A DNA stretch of 64,000 nucleotides from Ktedonosporobacter rubrisoli (GCF_004208415.1 NZ_CP035758.1:9424001-9488000), one strand, 5' to 3'; shown: positions 7,696-16,629, counted from the stretch's first letter. Notes: generated by a model not told the origin, from the letters alone. Made by a program: numbers and translations.

Positions 7696-8691
7696 ATGTC
7701 TAAAGCCCATATTATAGTACGCAACCTTACCAAGGTCTATCGGGTTCCTGAACGCAACGAAGGGTTAGCGGCTGCAATCGGGAGCCTCTGGCGACGGAAG
7801 TACCGAGAGGTAGAGGCTGTACGTGACATCAGTTTTTCGATCGAAAAAGGTGAGATCGTGGGTTTTCTTGGACCGAATGGGGCGGGCAAGACAACGAGCT
7901 TAAAGATGTTGGCCGGCTTGCTCTATCCATCGTCGGGAGAGGCCTATGTCGCGGGCTTTATACCCTGGAAGCGACAGCCAGAATATTTGCGCCGTATGAG
8001 CATGGTTCTTGGCAATAAGAGCCAGGTGATCTGGGATATTCCGGCCTGGGATTCGTTTCGCCTCCTGGGCGATATCTATGGCCTGCCAGCAGCAAAGCTC
8101 AGAGCCGCAGTGGATGAGCTTTGTACGCTATTGGATATGCACGAGATCCTGAATCGGCCTGTGCGCATGCTTTCTCTGGGGCAGCGGATGAAATGCGAGC
8201 TGGTAGCAGCTCTGCTGTATAGGCCAGAGATTTTGTTTCTTGACGAGCCGACATTGGGTCTTGATGTCTCTATGCAGCGCCGTTTTCGCCAGTTTATTGC
8301 TGATTACAATTGCCGCTTCGGTACAACAGTAATCCTGACCAGCCATTATATGGCCGATGTGGAGGCCTTATGTCCCAGAATCATTCTTATTAACCAGGGA
8401 CAGCTCTGCTACGATGGTAGCTTACAAGGCCTGACTCAGCGTTTTGCCCCTGGCAAGTTGCTCCGCCTGATTCTCAGTGAAAGATATGTTGAAAGCGAGG
8501 CTGATCTCGCTTTGCCAGCTGGACTTGAGCTGCTCAAACGTGATGGGGTTACCTGGACGTTAAGAACTAGTCAACAGGACATACTGACTTCTGTTTCACA
8601 TATATTGCGGCACTTACCAATCGTTGATCTTACGGTTGAAGATCCTCCTCTAGAGACAGTTATCGACCAGATGTATCGAGGGGAGATCTAA
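7696..8691 (+). CDS. ABC-2 type exporter, ATP-binding subunit
   Basis: A 331-residue ATPase. Walker A is GPNGAGKTTSLKM, the signature is LSLGQRMKCEL, Walker B is ILFLDEPTLGLD, and the H-loop is LTSHYMADVEALC. The N-terminal extension KVYRVPERNEGLAAAIGSLWRRKY and the C-terminal domain match the viologen/daunorubicin-type exporters with two dissimilar membrane subunits. Start at ATG 7696 with GGAGG at 7686-7690; an upstream TTG is less likely. The stop overlaps the next ATG by one base. With the two following permeases it forms a complete exporter; the substrate is unknown but drugs or amphiphiles are usual. Confidence 0.92.
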   Translation: MSKAHIIVRNLTKVYRVPERNEGLAAAIGSLWRRKYREVEAVRDISFSIEKGEIVGFLGPNGAGKTTSLKMLAGLLYPSSGEAYVAGFIPWKRQPEYLRRMSMVLGNKSQVIWDIPAWDSFRLLGDIYGLPAAKLRAAVDELCTLLDMHEILNRPVRMLSLGQRMKCELVAALLYRPEILFLDEPTLGLDVSMQRRFRQFIADYNCRFGTTVILTSHYMADVEALCPRIILINQGQLCYDGSLQGLTQRFAPGKLLRLILSERYVESEADLALPAGLELLKRDGVTWTLRTSQQDILTSVSHILRHLPIVDLTVEDPPLETVIDQMYRGEI

Positions 8692-9482
8692 TGAACATAC
8701 GAGGAATACTGGCCATCATCAGATGTACCTGGATGTCATGGCTGCAGCAGCGAAGTTTTTTCTTTCTGCTGGCCTTTGGTTGGATGATGCCGCCTCTGGT
8801 TGCGCTGTTCGTCTGGTATACAGCCGCGAGCGGCCAGCGCATTGGCGGCCTCACGCAAAGCGAGTTTGTGGCCTATTACCTCCTCTTTATGTTGGTCAAC
8901 CAGCTCACCTACGCCCAGACAAATTGGACGGTTGGCGACAGGATTCGCAACGGCGACATGAGTACGATCCTCTTGCGCCCAATCTCGCCTATCCTTGACT
9001 CTCTGGCCAGTGAACTGGCAAGCAAGGCTGCCTATATGCTTTTTGTCGTCCCTGTCGTTATAGTCCTGGCCCTGGTTCTGCATCCAGAGCTGCACCCTCC
9101 TTTGCTTAACGTGCTTGCCTTTGTTCCGGCTTTGCTTATGGCCTGGTTGCTGCGCTTCTTCTGGGGCTACTGGCTGGCCTTGCTGGCTTTCTGGGCCAGT
9201 CGAGCTAACGCACTCCTCTCTTTGCAAGAGGCTTTGACGTTTCTTCTGGCGGGCCAGGTTGCACCCGTGGCCCTTCTACCAAGCTTTGTGCGAGCGCTCG
9301 CCATAGTGCTGCCTTTTCGCTATATGGTAGGCTTTCCCGTTGAGATACTTACCACTCAGTTGTCACCAGCAGATCTAGTAAGCGGCCTGGCATATCAGAC
9401 CGCCTGGCTGTTGGCTACCGTGATCCTGTTTAGCTTTATCTGGCGTTGTGGCGTTCGGCGCTATACTGCCGTTGGCGGCTAA
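8691..9482 (+). CDS. ABC-2 type exporter, first membrane subunit
   Basis: A 263-residue membrane protein with about six hydrophobic segments, among them FFFLLAFGWMMPPLVALFVW, AAYMLFVVPVVIVLALVL and FVPALLMAWLLRFFWGYWLAL. The family block DRIRNGDMSTILLRPISPI, a short cytoplasmic helix between segments 2 and 3, is typical of ABC-2 permeases of the 263-residue class. It starts one base inside the ATPase stop and is followed closely by a homologous permease, so the two presumably form a heterodimeric channel driven by the ATPase. Confidence 0.88.
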   Translation: MNIRGILAIIRCTWMSWLQQRSFFFLLAFGWMMPPLVALFVWYTAASGQRIGGLTQSEFVAYYLLFMLVNQLTYAQTNWTVGDRIRNGDMSTILLRPISPILDSLASELASKAAYMLFVVPVVIVLALVLHPELHPPLLNVLAFVPALLMAWLLRFFWGYWLALLAFWASRANALLSLQEALTFLLAGQVAPVALLPSFVRALAIVLPFRYMVGFPVEILTTQLSPADLVSGLAYQTAWLLATVILFSFIWRCGVRRYTAVGG

Positions 9483-9513
9483 GCCCTCCAGGACAAAGAA
9501 AGGGAAACTGTGC

Positions 9514-10305
9514 ATGCGCTATCTACGCTTAGTACTTGCCTTTATCAGAATCTCTTTGCAGGAAGATATGGCCTATCGGACAAACTTTTTTATCAGCGTG
9601 TTATCCACATTGCTTAATCTAGGAACGGGGATAGCTGGAATTGCCGTCCTCTTCGGGCAGATAAAAACGCTACATGGCTGGAATTTTCCCGCGACGCTGG
9701 TCCTGCTAGGAGTTTATCTGCTTGTTGGAGCCGTAAGGCGTCTGGTGATTGGGCCCAGCTTTGATGCTCTTGCCGGCTTGGAGGGCGAATTGTGGCTGGG
9801 TCGCTTTGATTTTACTTTGCTCCGTCCCGTCAATACCCAGTTTCTGATCAGCTTGCGCCACTGGCAGCTGTTCTCTGTCGTTGACATATTGTTGGGATTG
9901 GGCACTTTGATTACAGGCTGTATATTGCTGGGAGAGCGTGTAACGCTGACAAATCTACTCGCTTTCCTCGTCACTTTGATAGTAGGCTTGCTTATTCTCT
10001 ATGCGCTGCTGTTGTTATTGACCGGCTTGCTTTTCTGGAGCCCAGGTTTTTTGTTTACCTGGATCTTTGATGCCCTATTTCAGATAGCTCGGTATCCCCT
10101 GGATTTCTATCCTGACTGGGTGCGTACGATCCTGACCTGGATAGTGCCGATTGGCATAATCACTACGGTGCCTGCCCAGGCTCTTACTGGCGCTCTCTCT
10201 CCGCCGCTCTTCGTGGGTGGTCTTCTGCTTGCCGGAGTGTTGCTGGCCGTTGCCTCGCTAGTTTTCTGGCATGGTTTGCGGCGTTACGCCAGCGCATCTA
10301 GCTAG
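9514..10305 (+). CDS. ABC-2 type exporter, second membrane subunit
   Basis: Also 263 residues when started at ATG 9514, which has AAAGGG at about 9499-9504; upstream in-frame codons lie inside the preceding gene. It carries the same helix block as its neighbour, GELWLGRFDFTLLRPVNTQF, and about six membrane segments including LLAFLVTLIVGLLILYALLLLL and GGLLLAGVLLAVASLVFW. The two permeases are related but clearly diverged, consistent with an ancient duplication kept as a heterodimer. The operon ends here; no strong terminator is visible before the TetR-type gene 110 bases on. Confidence 0.88.
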   Translation: MRYLRLVLAFIRISLQEDMAYRTNFFISVLSTLLNLGTGIAGIAVLFGQIKTLHGWNFPATLVLLGVYLLVGAVRRLVIGPSFDALAGLEGELWLGRFDFTLLRPVNTQFLISLRHWQLFSVVDILLGLGTLITGCILLGERVTLTNLLAFLVTLIVGLLILYALLLLLTGLLFWSPGFLFTWIFDALFQIARYPLDFYPDWVRTILTWIVPIGIITTVPAQALTGALSPPLFVGGLLLAGVLLAVASLVFWHGLRRYASASS

Positions 10306-10350
10306 CACTATGGCCTAGCAGATCCACCGATTTGCCGATGCTTTTGCCCC

Positions 10351-10404
10351 TTGACAAACGCTACTTTCTCTAGACATAATATGTATGTGAATGCTCACAC
10401 ACAT
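10351..10404 (+). promoter_or_regulatory. promoter with palindromic operator ahead of the tetR-type gene
   Basis: TTGACA at 10351-10356 and CATAAT at 10375-10380 are separated by 18 bases. Directly after the -10 element comes a 24-base palindrome at 10381-10404, arms ATGTATGTGA and TCACACACAT around ATGC, matching at nine of ten positions. It covers the expected transcription start, where a TetR dimer would block initiation. Autoregulation is inferred. Confidence 0.75.
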
Positions 10405-10416
10405 GGGGAGAAAGAA

Positions 10417-11008
10417 ATGGCAGGAGAAACACGTAAGAAGATTCTTGATGCGACTGAAAAACTCATTCTTTTGAAGGGATTGGCGCGTGACGACCAAGGA
10501 GATTGCGCGCGAGATCGATCTCACTGAAGGTGCGCTCTACCGGCACTTCGACCATAAGGCGGAAATCTTCTTTGCCTTGATGGCCATACATCTGCCTACC
10601 TTTTATGAAGCATTTCAGGTGCATCAGGCCGGCAGCGCAACCGTCAATGAGAATCTCGTCGCTCTTGCTCTGGCGACAATTCAGTATTATGAGCAGATAG
10701 TTCCGTTAGGCGCCTCCTTTATGGCTGACACAGAACTGCTGGTTCAGCTTCGTGCGTCTATCCAACCGCTGGGCGTTGGGCCGCAAAGTATCTTTGAAGA
10801 CGTTACTACCTATATCGAGAAGGAGCAGCAGTTGGGACGGATGAGGCAACAAATTCCTGCCCTGACGCTGGCGATCCTTTTGCTAGGGCCTTGTTTTCAG
10901 TGGGTATTTAACCGGCGCTTTCTGGGCGCTGACCCTTTCCATAAAACAGAGCAGCAGTTTGCTGAGGAACTGGTACAAGGGTTGCTGGCTGGCGCCATTC
11001 CTGACTAG
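10417..11008 (+). pseudogene. TetR-family transcriptional regulator, apparent frameshift
   Basis: The natural start is ATG 10417, with GGGGAGAAAG before it. It reads MAGETRKKILDATEKLILLK and continues GLAR, a normal TetR N-terminal helix. The rest of the HTH, TTKEIAREIDLTEGALYRHFDHKAEIF, lies in another frame from about 10487. The switch occurs in the GGCGCGTGACG stretch near 10480-10490, equal to one extra base or two missing ones. The downstream part has an open frame of 173 codons from a GTG with no good ribosome-binding site, and would lack helix 1. The ligand-binding half appears intact to the stop at 11008. Either the gene is freshly inactivated or the base is a sequence error. It could repress itself and possibly the exporter upstream. 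Confidence 0.78.
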
Positions 11009-11167
11009 CATTGAGAGAACACAGAGTGCTGACCTGTGATGGACATCTGTCGACATTGCGGCAAGGCGAGCAGACAAGCGTACGTACATACGTGCGGCTC
11101 TCACGTAGAGTGCTTGCCAAGAGTGTAATAAGCTTTTAGAGAACAGAAGAAAAAAGGGAGATTTCTC

Positions 11168-11611
11168 ATGAGCGAGAAAACGGTGGCAACCACGCGCCAA
11201 TTCCTGACCACCCCTGGTAAGGGCCATACAACGATTTTAACCAGCTTTCGGCGCAATGGCCAGGGAGTTGATACCCCGGTTGGCACGGTAGCCTTGAACG
11301 GTAAACTCTACTTCATGACGGCTGCGGACACCTGGAAGGCCAAGCGCCTCGCGCGCAATCCGCATGTAACCGTTGCGCCTGGCACCTACAGCGGCAAAGT
11401 ACTCGGCCCGGCGATTAAGGGTCAGGCGCGCCGTCTCTACGGCGAGGAACTTCAGCTGGCGCGAGGCCTGTTGCGCGTAGGAGTGCTGGGCCATTTCTGG
11501 GGATTCATCTTTGACTGGCGAAATCCTGGCGAGAAAACTGCGGTGTACGAAATCTTGCTGGAGGCATCAGAGGTGGATGATGAACAACGTGTGCTAGCCC
11601 AGCACAAATAA
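11168..11611 (+). CDS. PPOX-class flavin/F420-dependent enzyme
   Basis: A 147-residue split-barrel protein related to pyridoxamine 5'-phosphate oxidase. It matches the class usually described as probable F420-dependent: TTILTSFRRNGQGVDTPVGTVALNGKLYFMT, then KAKRLARNPHVTVAPG, where the KRLARNP block contacts the cofactor phosphate, then GQARRL and the C-terminal strand AVYEILLEA. These enzymes reduce or oxidise small substrates with a deazaflavin or flavin. Cofactor choice cannot be decided from the sequence. AAAGGGAG precedes the ATG. A truncated NAD(P)-binding gene follows 12 bases after the stop, suggesting a broken two-gene operon. Confidence 0.8.
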   Translation: MSEKTVATTRQFLTTPGKGHTTILTSFRRNGQGVDTPVGTVALNGKLYFMTAADTWKAKRLARNPHVTVAPGTYSGKVLGPAIKGQARRLYGEELQLARGLLRVGVLGHFWGFIFDWRNPGEKTAVYEILLEASEVDDEQRVLAQHK

Positions 11612-11623
11612 AAGGAGCGTGCG

Positions 11624-11725
11624 ATGATTTTCTTGACCGGAGCGACGGGAAACATTGGCCGCTCCAAAGGCACTGACCGCGGAACTTAGCGGTAATAATA
11701 TACAGCATAGACTTATCCCCTTATC
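11624..11725 (+). pseudogene. remnant of an NAD(P)-binding (NmrA/SDR-like) gene
   Basis: AAAGGAG is followed by ATG 11624 and MIFLTGATGNIGR, the nucleotide-binding start of NmrA-type atypical short-chain dehydrogenases, then the frame closes at a TAG near 11690. The adjacent frame continues with KALTAELSGNN, which fits the next helix of such proteins, so a frameshift sits near 11658. Nothing recognisable remains after about 11725, where a full gene would need some 800 more bases. Confidence 0.6.
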
Positions 11726-11757
11726 ACACAGGGGCATTGCTTGCGTTTCTTCCCAGA

Positions 11758-11790
11758 AAACAAGGCCAGGACATTTGAGGCCCTGGCCTT
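11758..11790 (-). terminator. intrinsic terminator of argD
   Basis: A perfect nine-pair stem, AAGGCCAGG (11762-11770) with CCTGGCCTT (11782-11790). Read on the minus strand it is followed by GTTTTC. It starts nine bases after the argD stop codon. Confidence 0.8.
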
Positions 11791-11798
11791 GCGGGAAC

Positions 11799-13019
11799 TT
11801 AGGCCCGGCTTGCGGCTACATCAGCCAGCGCGCGATCTAGTAGCTCTGTACCGGCGTCGATATCTGCAGCCGTCAGGGTCAGAGGCGGGATCATACGCAA
11901 AGAGCGCGGATCGGGAGCATTCAGCAGTAAGCCATGCTCTAGAGCCTTTTGTACGATCTTCGCTGCCTGATCGCCCTGAACATGAACTGCGCGCATTAAG
12001 CCAATGCCGCGCGGGCTATCGATCAGCCCAGGATATTTTGCGCATAGCTCGATCAGCTTGCTATTCCAGTATTCGCCCATCTTGCGTGCATTCTCCAGGA
12101 GATTTTGCTCAAGAATAGTTTCGAGGGTTGCCACACCTGCTGCGCAAGCCACCGGATTGCCGCCAAAGGTTGTGCCGTGATCGCCAGGAGCAAAGAGGTC
12201 TGTGCGCGGTCCTGTAAGCATAGCCCCGATAGGAATACCGCCGGCCAGTCCTTTAGCCAGCGTCACAATATCAGGCGTGATGCCATAATTCTCATAGCTA
12301 AAGAACTTACCGGTACGTCCCATACCCGCCTGAATCTCATCGCAGATCAGCACAAGATTTTGCTCATCGCACCATTGGCGCAGGCCCTGCATAAATTCCT
12401 GGTTGGAGGCCCAGATGCCACCCTCACCCTGCACCGGCTCTACAAGAATGCCCACGGTCTTCTCGCTCGTTGCCTGTTTAACTGCGGCGAGATCGTTGAG
12501 GGGAACCTGCTTGAAACCATCGGGAATGGGAGCCCAGGTGGCCTGATAGGCTGGTTGACCGGTAGCCGCCGTTGTGGCCAGGGTCCGACCGTGGAAGCTA
12601 TTATGCAGGCTGATAATCTCGTACGCGCCGTTGCGGTGTAAGCGTCCATATTTGCGTGCTAACTTGATAGCACCTTCGTTTGCTTCAGCGCCACTGTTAG
12701 AGAAGAAGGAACGCATTCCCTTGCTCTGGATGCCAAGTAATTCCGCGAGCTCAATCTGGCGTACATTGTAATAGAGATTAGAGGTATGGATAAGCTGCGT
12801 TACCTGCTCCTGGACCGCTTTGACGATCGCGGGATGGCAATGTCCGAGCACGTTAACGGCAATACCTGCGACAAAATCGAGATAGACTTTTCCCTCGCTA
12901 TCCCATACATGTATCCCTTCACCACGTACGAGGGTGATTGGTTGCCGCTTAAAAGTCCCTTGATAATACTTCTGCTCAAGGGCGGCCCAATCTCGCTTAT
13001 TCAACTCAGTTGCTGTCAT
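11799..13019 (-). CDS. argD: acetylornithine/ornithine-type aminotransferase (class III)
   Basis: A 406-residue PLP enzyme of the class III aminotransferases. Blocks in order: YLDFVAGIAVNVLGHCHPAI, FFSNSGAEANEGAIKLAR (PLP phosphate site), SFHGRTLATTAATGQ, VEPVQGEGG, LICDEIQAGMGRTGKFF with the cofactor-binding Asp, then the Schiff-base lysine in TLAKGLAGGIPIGA, then HGTTFGGNPVACAAG. This matches ArgD, which transfers an amino group to N-acetylglutamate semialdehyde in arginine synthesis; ornithine or 4-aminobutyrate aminotransferases are close relatives. Start chosen at ATG 13019 with AGGAGAAAAG upstream, 19 codons inside the longest frame. No other arg gene is nearby. Confidence 0.82.
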   Translation of the reverse strand: MTATELNKRDWAALEQKYYQGTFKRQPITLVRGEGIHVWDSEGKVYLDFVAGIAVNVLGHCHPAIVKAVQEQVTQLIHTSNLYYNVRQIELAELLGIQSKGMRSFFSNSGAEANEGAIKLARKYGRLHRNGAYEIISLHNSFHGRTLATTAATGQPAYQATWAPIPDGFKQVPLNDLAAVKQATSEKTVGILVEPVQGEGGIWASNQEFMQGLRQWCDEQNLVLICDEIQAGMGRTGKFFSYENYGITPDIVTLAKGLAGGIPIGAMLTGPRTDLFAPGDHGTTFGGNPVACAAGVATLETILEQNLLENARKMGEYWNSKLIELCAKYPGLIDSPRGIGLMRAVHVQGDQAAKIVQKALEHGLLLNAPDPRSLRMIPPLTLTAADIDAGTELLDRALADVAASRA

Positions 13020-13290
13020 CGTATCTTTTCTCCTGTTCGGAAATAAGAAAGTTCCCGATCCGTGGAGGCTTTGCATACACGGATCATCTCATAATCCCAC
13101 ATTAACTGACTGGCCAGGGCTGGAACGAAGGCCAGCTAGCCATGCCAACCGCGCTGTTAGCCATTGCAGCACAAGCCTGGTCCTGCACATATATAGACAA
13201 ATAAGTTTTGCTCTGTGGGCGGTGCGCAACTTAAAAAATCATTATAGAGTTCCTGCTCCAGCGGGAGAGGTGCGTTCTTCCCCCTCCTAG
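13020..13290. other. argD leader and intergenic region
   Basis: Upstream of argD (minus strand) is an eight-pair hairpin, GATCCGTG (13057-13064) with CACGGATC (13078-13085), in what should be the mRNA leader. I see no known riboswitch or ARG-box consensus. The rest, to the ftsH terminator, holds no open frame with coding character. Confidence 0.4.
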
Positions 13291-13345
13291 AAAAATTCTC
13301 TAGCCCCTGCAACAAGGAAAGTGTACACGTGCAGGGGCTAGAGAA
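13291..13345 (-). terminator. intrinsic terminator of ftsH
   Basis: A perfect 16-pair stem, 13296-13311 with 13330-13345, followed on the minus strand by TTTTT (13291-13295). It lies 20 bases after the ftsH stop codon. Confidence 0.92.
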
Positions 13346-13364
13346 GCGCTTGCGCTCAACTGGC

Positions 13365-15350
13365 TCAGGCGCTGGTTTCGCGATCATAAGGCGCTTGTAA
13401 TTGGGGTGGTAAAGGATAAGAGGCGCCAGGTAAGGGCAGGCCCTTTGGCTCGCTGGTCGCTGCCGGCATGCCGGCAAGGATAGACGGCCCTTCAAACTGA
13501 TCGTCGCTGATTGGCTGATTGAAGAGCGATTCGAAAAGAGGACCTTCTAGAGTTTCCTCTTTGATCAAGCGCTCGCTAATCATAATCAGGCGCGTCTTGT
13601 TTTGGAGCAGCACATTATGCGCCTTATCGAAAGCTTCTTGAATAATGCGTCGGACCTCCTCATCCACCTCGCGCGCTGTTTGCTCACTGTAATTGCGCTG
13701 TTCTCCAAAGTCGCGACCCAGGAAAACAAGCTCATCCTTATGGCCGAGAGCCATCGGACCAATGCGGCTACTCATACCATATTCGGTTACCATCGAGCGC
13801 GCCGTCTTCGTGACCCGTTCGATATCGTTAGAGGCCCCGGTCGTTACTTCGCCAAAAATGATCAACTCGGCGACGTGGCCGCCAAGCGCATACGCCAGCA
13901 TATCTTCGAACTGGGGCTTGCTCCAGAGGTAACGATCCTCGGTTGGTAGCAGCATCGTAAAGCCACCGGCCTGGCCACGAGCGACGATAGAAACCTTGTG
14001 CACGGGATCAGTGTTTGGCAGCATACGAGCTACAAGCGCATGGCCAACCTCATGATACGCAGTGATAGCCTTCTCGCGCTCACTGATAATGCGGCTCTTG
14101 CGTGCGGGACCGGCTACCACGCGATCGATGGCTTCTTCCAGTTCGCTCATGCCAATTTTTCGCTTATTGCGACGTGCGGCCAGGATCGCGGCCTCATTGA
14201 GCAAATTAGCCAGATCTGCTCCCGAGAAGCCTGGCGTTTGCTTTGCCAGCGTTTCCAGTGAGATATCTTGCTCCAGCGGTTTACCTTTGACATGAACCTG
14301 CAGAATAGCAATACGCCCGCGAATATCTGGACGATCAAGGACCACCTGTCGATCGAAGCGGCCGGGACGCAACAGAGCGGGATCGAGCACATCCGGTCGG
14401 TTGGTAGCTGCAATCACAATAACGTTTGTATTGGTATCGAAGCCATCCATTTCTACAAGAATCTGGTTTAAGGTCTGCTCGCGCTCATCGTGGGAGCCGC
14501 CGAGTCCGGCGCCCCGTTGACGGCCCACAGCATCGATCTCATCAACGAAAACAATACAAGGGCTATTGCGCTTCGCCTGATCAAAGAGATCGCGTACGCG
14601 GCTGGCTCCCACGCCGACAAACATCTCGACAAACTCGGACCCGCTAATGCTAAAGAAAGGTACGCCAGCCTCACCAGCCACAGCTCGTGAGATAAGCGTC
14701 TTGCCAGTTCCTGGAGGCCCAACTAGCAGGAGGCCTTTGGGAATCCGGGCTCCCAGGGCCACGAATTTCTCTGGATACTTTAAGAACTCGACAATTTCTT
14801 GTAGTTCCTGTTTCGCTTCCTCAACGCCTGCCACATCCGTAAAGGTCACTGTCGGCTTATTTCCCATAAACATACGGGCTCGGCTCTTGCCAAAGGACAT
14901 AGCCTGATTATTAGTACCCTGCGCCTGGCGAACTATAAATATTAAGAGTGCGCCAAGTAGAAGGAAGGGGATGAGTCCACCAAGGGCACTGAGCCAGCCC
15001 CAGAGCTGGTTAGGCGTCTCGTATTGCAGCACCAGAAAACGATTATTGGCATAATCAATACCATTATCTTTAAGTACGCGCGTCGCATCGAAGCTCTCAT
15101 TAACTGTGGCTGCCTCTTTCTGGGCCTCGGAACCTTTGCCGCGCGTCAGGGTAATAGTATCGCTACCTACATCTAACGTATCCTGCTGCCCTTTGTTTAT
15201 ATCTGTGCGGATATGTCCTAGAATCGTGGATACGTTGACTAACTTAACGTCTGATTGCGGTCGGAAAATGAACACGGCGACCAGAACAATGGCCAACGTG
15301 ATCAGGAGCCAAAAAATGCCCGTTCTGAGCCATTTCCCACTGCTTGACAT
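13365..15350 (-). CDS. ftsH: ATP-dependent zinc metalloprotease FtsH
   Basis: A 661-residue membrane protease. Residues about 10-30 form the first membrane helix, followed by an external domain and a second helix (LGGLIPFLLLGALLIFIV). The AAA module has Walker A GPPGTGKTLISRA, the pore loop SGSEFVEMFVGVG, Walker B IVFVDEIDAVG and the second-region block RPGRFDRQV. The protease site is HEVGH, with the third zinc ligand in GASNDIERVT. FtsH extracts and degrades membrane and short-lived cytosolic proteins as a hexamer. The C-terminal 60 residues are Pro-rich and not conserved. Start at ATG 15350. A single gene between two terminators, so probably monocistronic. Confidence 0.97.
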   Translation of the reverse strand: MSSSGKWLRTGIFWLLITLAIVLVAVFIFRPQSDVKLVNVSTILGHIRTDINKGQQDTLDVGSDTITLTRGKGSEAQKEAATVNESFDATRVLKDNGIDYANNRFLVLQYETPNQLWGWLSALGGLIPFLLLGALLIFIVRQAQGTNNQAMSFGKSRARMFMGNKPTVTFTDVAGVEEAKQELQEIVEFLKYPEKFVALGARIPKGLLLVGPPGTGKTLISRAVAGEAGVPFFSISGSEFVEMFVGVGASRVRDLFDQAKRNSPCIVFVDEIDAVGRQRGAGLGGSHDEREQTLNQILVEMDGFDTNTNVIVIAATNRPDVLDPALLRPGRFDRQVVLDRPDIRGRIAILQVHVKGKPLEQDISLETLAKQTPGFSGADLANLLNEAAILAARRNKRKIGMSELEEAIDRVVAGPARKSRIISEREKAITAYHEVGHALVARMLPNTDPVHKVSIVARGQAGGFTMLLPTEDRYLWSKPQFEDMLAYALGGHVAELIIFGEVTTGASNDIERVTKTARSMVTEYGMSSRIGPMALGHKDELVFLGRDFGEQRNYSEQTAREVDEEVRRIIQEAFDKAHNVLLQNKTRLIMISERLIKEETLEGPLFESLFNQPISDDQFEGPSILAGMPAATSEPKGLPLPGASYPLPPQLQAPYDRETSA

Positions 15351-15718
15351 TAGGGCTCCTCTCTATTAGTATGGCGTGTACAAGTATCACCTTTTTTTAT
15401 ATGGTACATATCTAAGCGTATTACCTGACATTCAATCATGATTCTTGTGTGTTTTATTATAGCACACCCGCTGATTGATCTCTTGCGGGAGATCTTTCAC
15501 AAATGCTTTTACGCTGGGAGATCTATCAGGCTCGATATGAGTGGATATAACAGTATAACGGTTGACCTTCGGTCTGGTTCCAGTTTTTACTGGCCAGCCG
15601 CCACTATCATCAATTTTCAGTATATTAGCCCTCCCTTGCTTGATAGTCTGGCACCTGCTACCAGAGGACTGTAGAGAATGTTGTAACTACTAACTCTGAG
15701 GCTATGCTAGCCTCTCTC
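15351..15718. other. ftsH promoter region and comF 3' flank
   Basis: On the minus strand an extended -10 element, TGCTATAAT (TATAAT complementary to 15456-15461), lies about 105 bases upstream of the ftsH start; no good -35 match goes with it. A GAGGCTA/TAGCCTC hairpin at 15698-15714, just after the comF stop, may act as a weak terminator. No gene is supported here. Confidence 0.5.
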
Positions 15719-16444
15719 TCATGCTGGCCGAGCCAGCACTAAGCCCCATACCTCGGCTGCGTGGGCAGCGAAGAGAGGGGCGGCACAGGCTTCAAGAGTA
15801 GCGCCTGTTGTGCATACATCGTCAATAAGCAATACTTTACGGCCCTCAAGGCGAAAGTTTGAGGGTAGAGGCGTATAGAGAAAGGCCCCTAAGACATTCT
15901 GTTGCCGCTCGCTTGCGCTTAGATGGGTTTGGGCCTTTGTGGGTTGCACGCGCGAGACAAGGGTATGTAATAAAGGAAGCGCCAATCTTGCGGAACAGAC
16001 TTGAGCCAGGAGATTGGCCTGATTATAGCCGCGCTGCCGTTCGCGCTCATGGTGCAGTGGTATGGGCACAATAAGGTCGGCATGTAATCCATGTGCTTGA
16101 TACGCCTGGGCTAGCAATGCTCCTAATGGCTCGGCCAGGCGGATATTTCCATTATACTTAAGCTCGTGGATGCAAGCCCGCAAGGGGTCCTGATAGGTAC
16201 TTGCTGAACGCAAACCGCTAAGGCGCAAAGGGTGATGCTGGCAGGCATAACAGAGCCCGGCTGCAGAAAGCCGGCCATGGCAGTGTTGGCAGAATGGTGG
16301 CCGGGTTGGCTGTATGCGAGAAAGACAAGAGGCGCACAGTAGAGCGCCTCCACATTTGCATGCCGCGCACGTTGGAGGGAAGAGAAGATCAAGCATATGT
16401 TGAGCTATTTGCTGAGTTCGCCGTAAAAGTGTTTCTCTGCCCAT
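15719..16444 (-). CDS. comF: ComF-family phosphoribosyltransferase-like protein
   Basis: A 241-residue ComF protein. The N-terminal zinc-finger region has paired cysteines: FPPTCAACKCGGALLCASCL, then PFCQHCHGRL and GLCYACQHH. Next comes the YQDPLRACIHELKYNG block. The PRPP-binding signature of type I phosphoribosyltransferases is VLLIDDVCTTGATLEACA, with QRGYNQANLLAQ ahead of it. ComF is needed for DNA uptake in competent bacteria, where it helps handle incoming single strands; many non-competent bacteria keep a homologue (GntX). Start at ATG 16444 with GGGAG; a longer frame begins at 16504 without support. Confidence 0.9.
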   Translation of the reverse strand: MGRETLLRRTQQIAQHMLDLLFPPTCAACKCGGALLCASCLSRIQPTRPPFCQHCHGRLSAAGLCYACQHHPLRLSGLRSASTYQDPLRACIHELKYNGNIRLAEPLGALLAQAYQAHGLHADLIVPIPLHHERERQRGYNQANLLAQVCSARLALPLLHTLVSRVQPTKAQTHLSASERQQNVLGAFLYTPLPSNFRLEGRKVLLIDDVCTTGATLEACAAPLFAAHAAEVWGLVLARPA

Positions 16445-16594
16445 GAAGTAACTCCCGAATATACAACGAATGGGATGAAAATCGGTAATTGTGAATGAGC
16501 TCACATATATGCGGATCTTTGAGCCGGGCCAGGCTGCTACTGCTGCTTGCTATGAGCTGTGGATGAATTGGCTGTACTGCTAGCACAGCAGGAG

Positions 16595-16620
16595 AATAGC
16601 TGGCGGCGAAGCCAGCTATT
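16595..16620 (-). terminator. hairpin after lysS
   Basis: A perfect ten-pair stem AATAGCTGGC/GCCAGCTATT with a six-base loop starts ten bases beyond the lysS stop. There is no T-tract on the minus strand, so it may only stabilise the mRNA end. Confidence 0.5.
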
Positions 16621-16629
16621 CAGGAAAGA

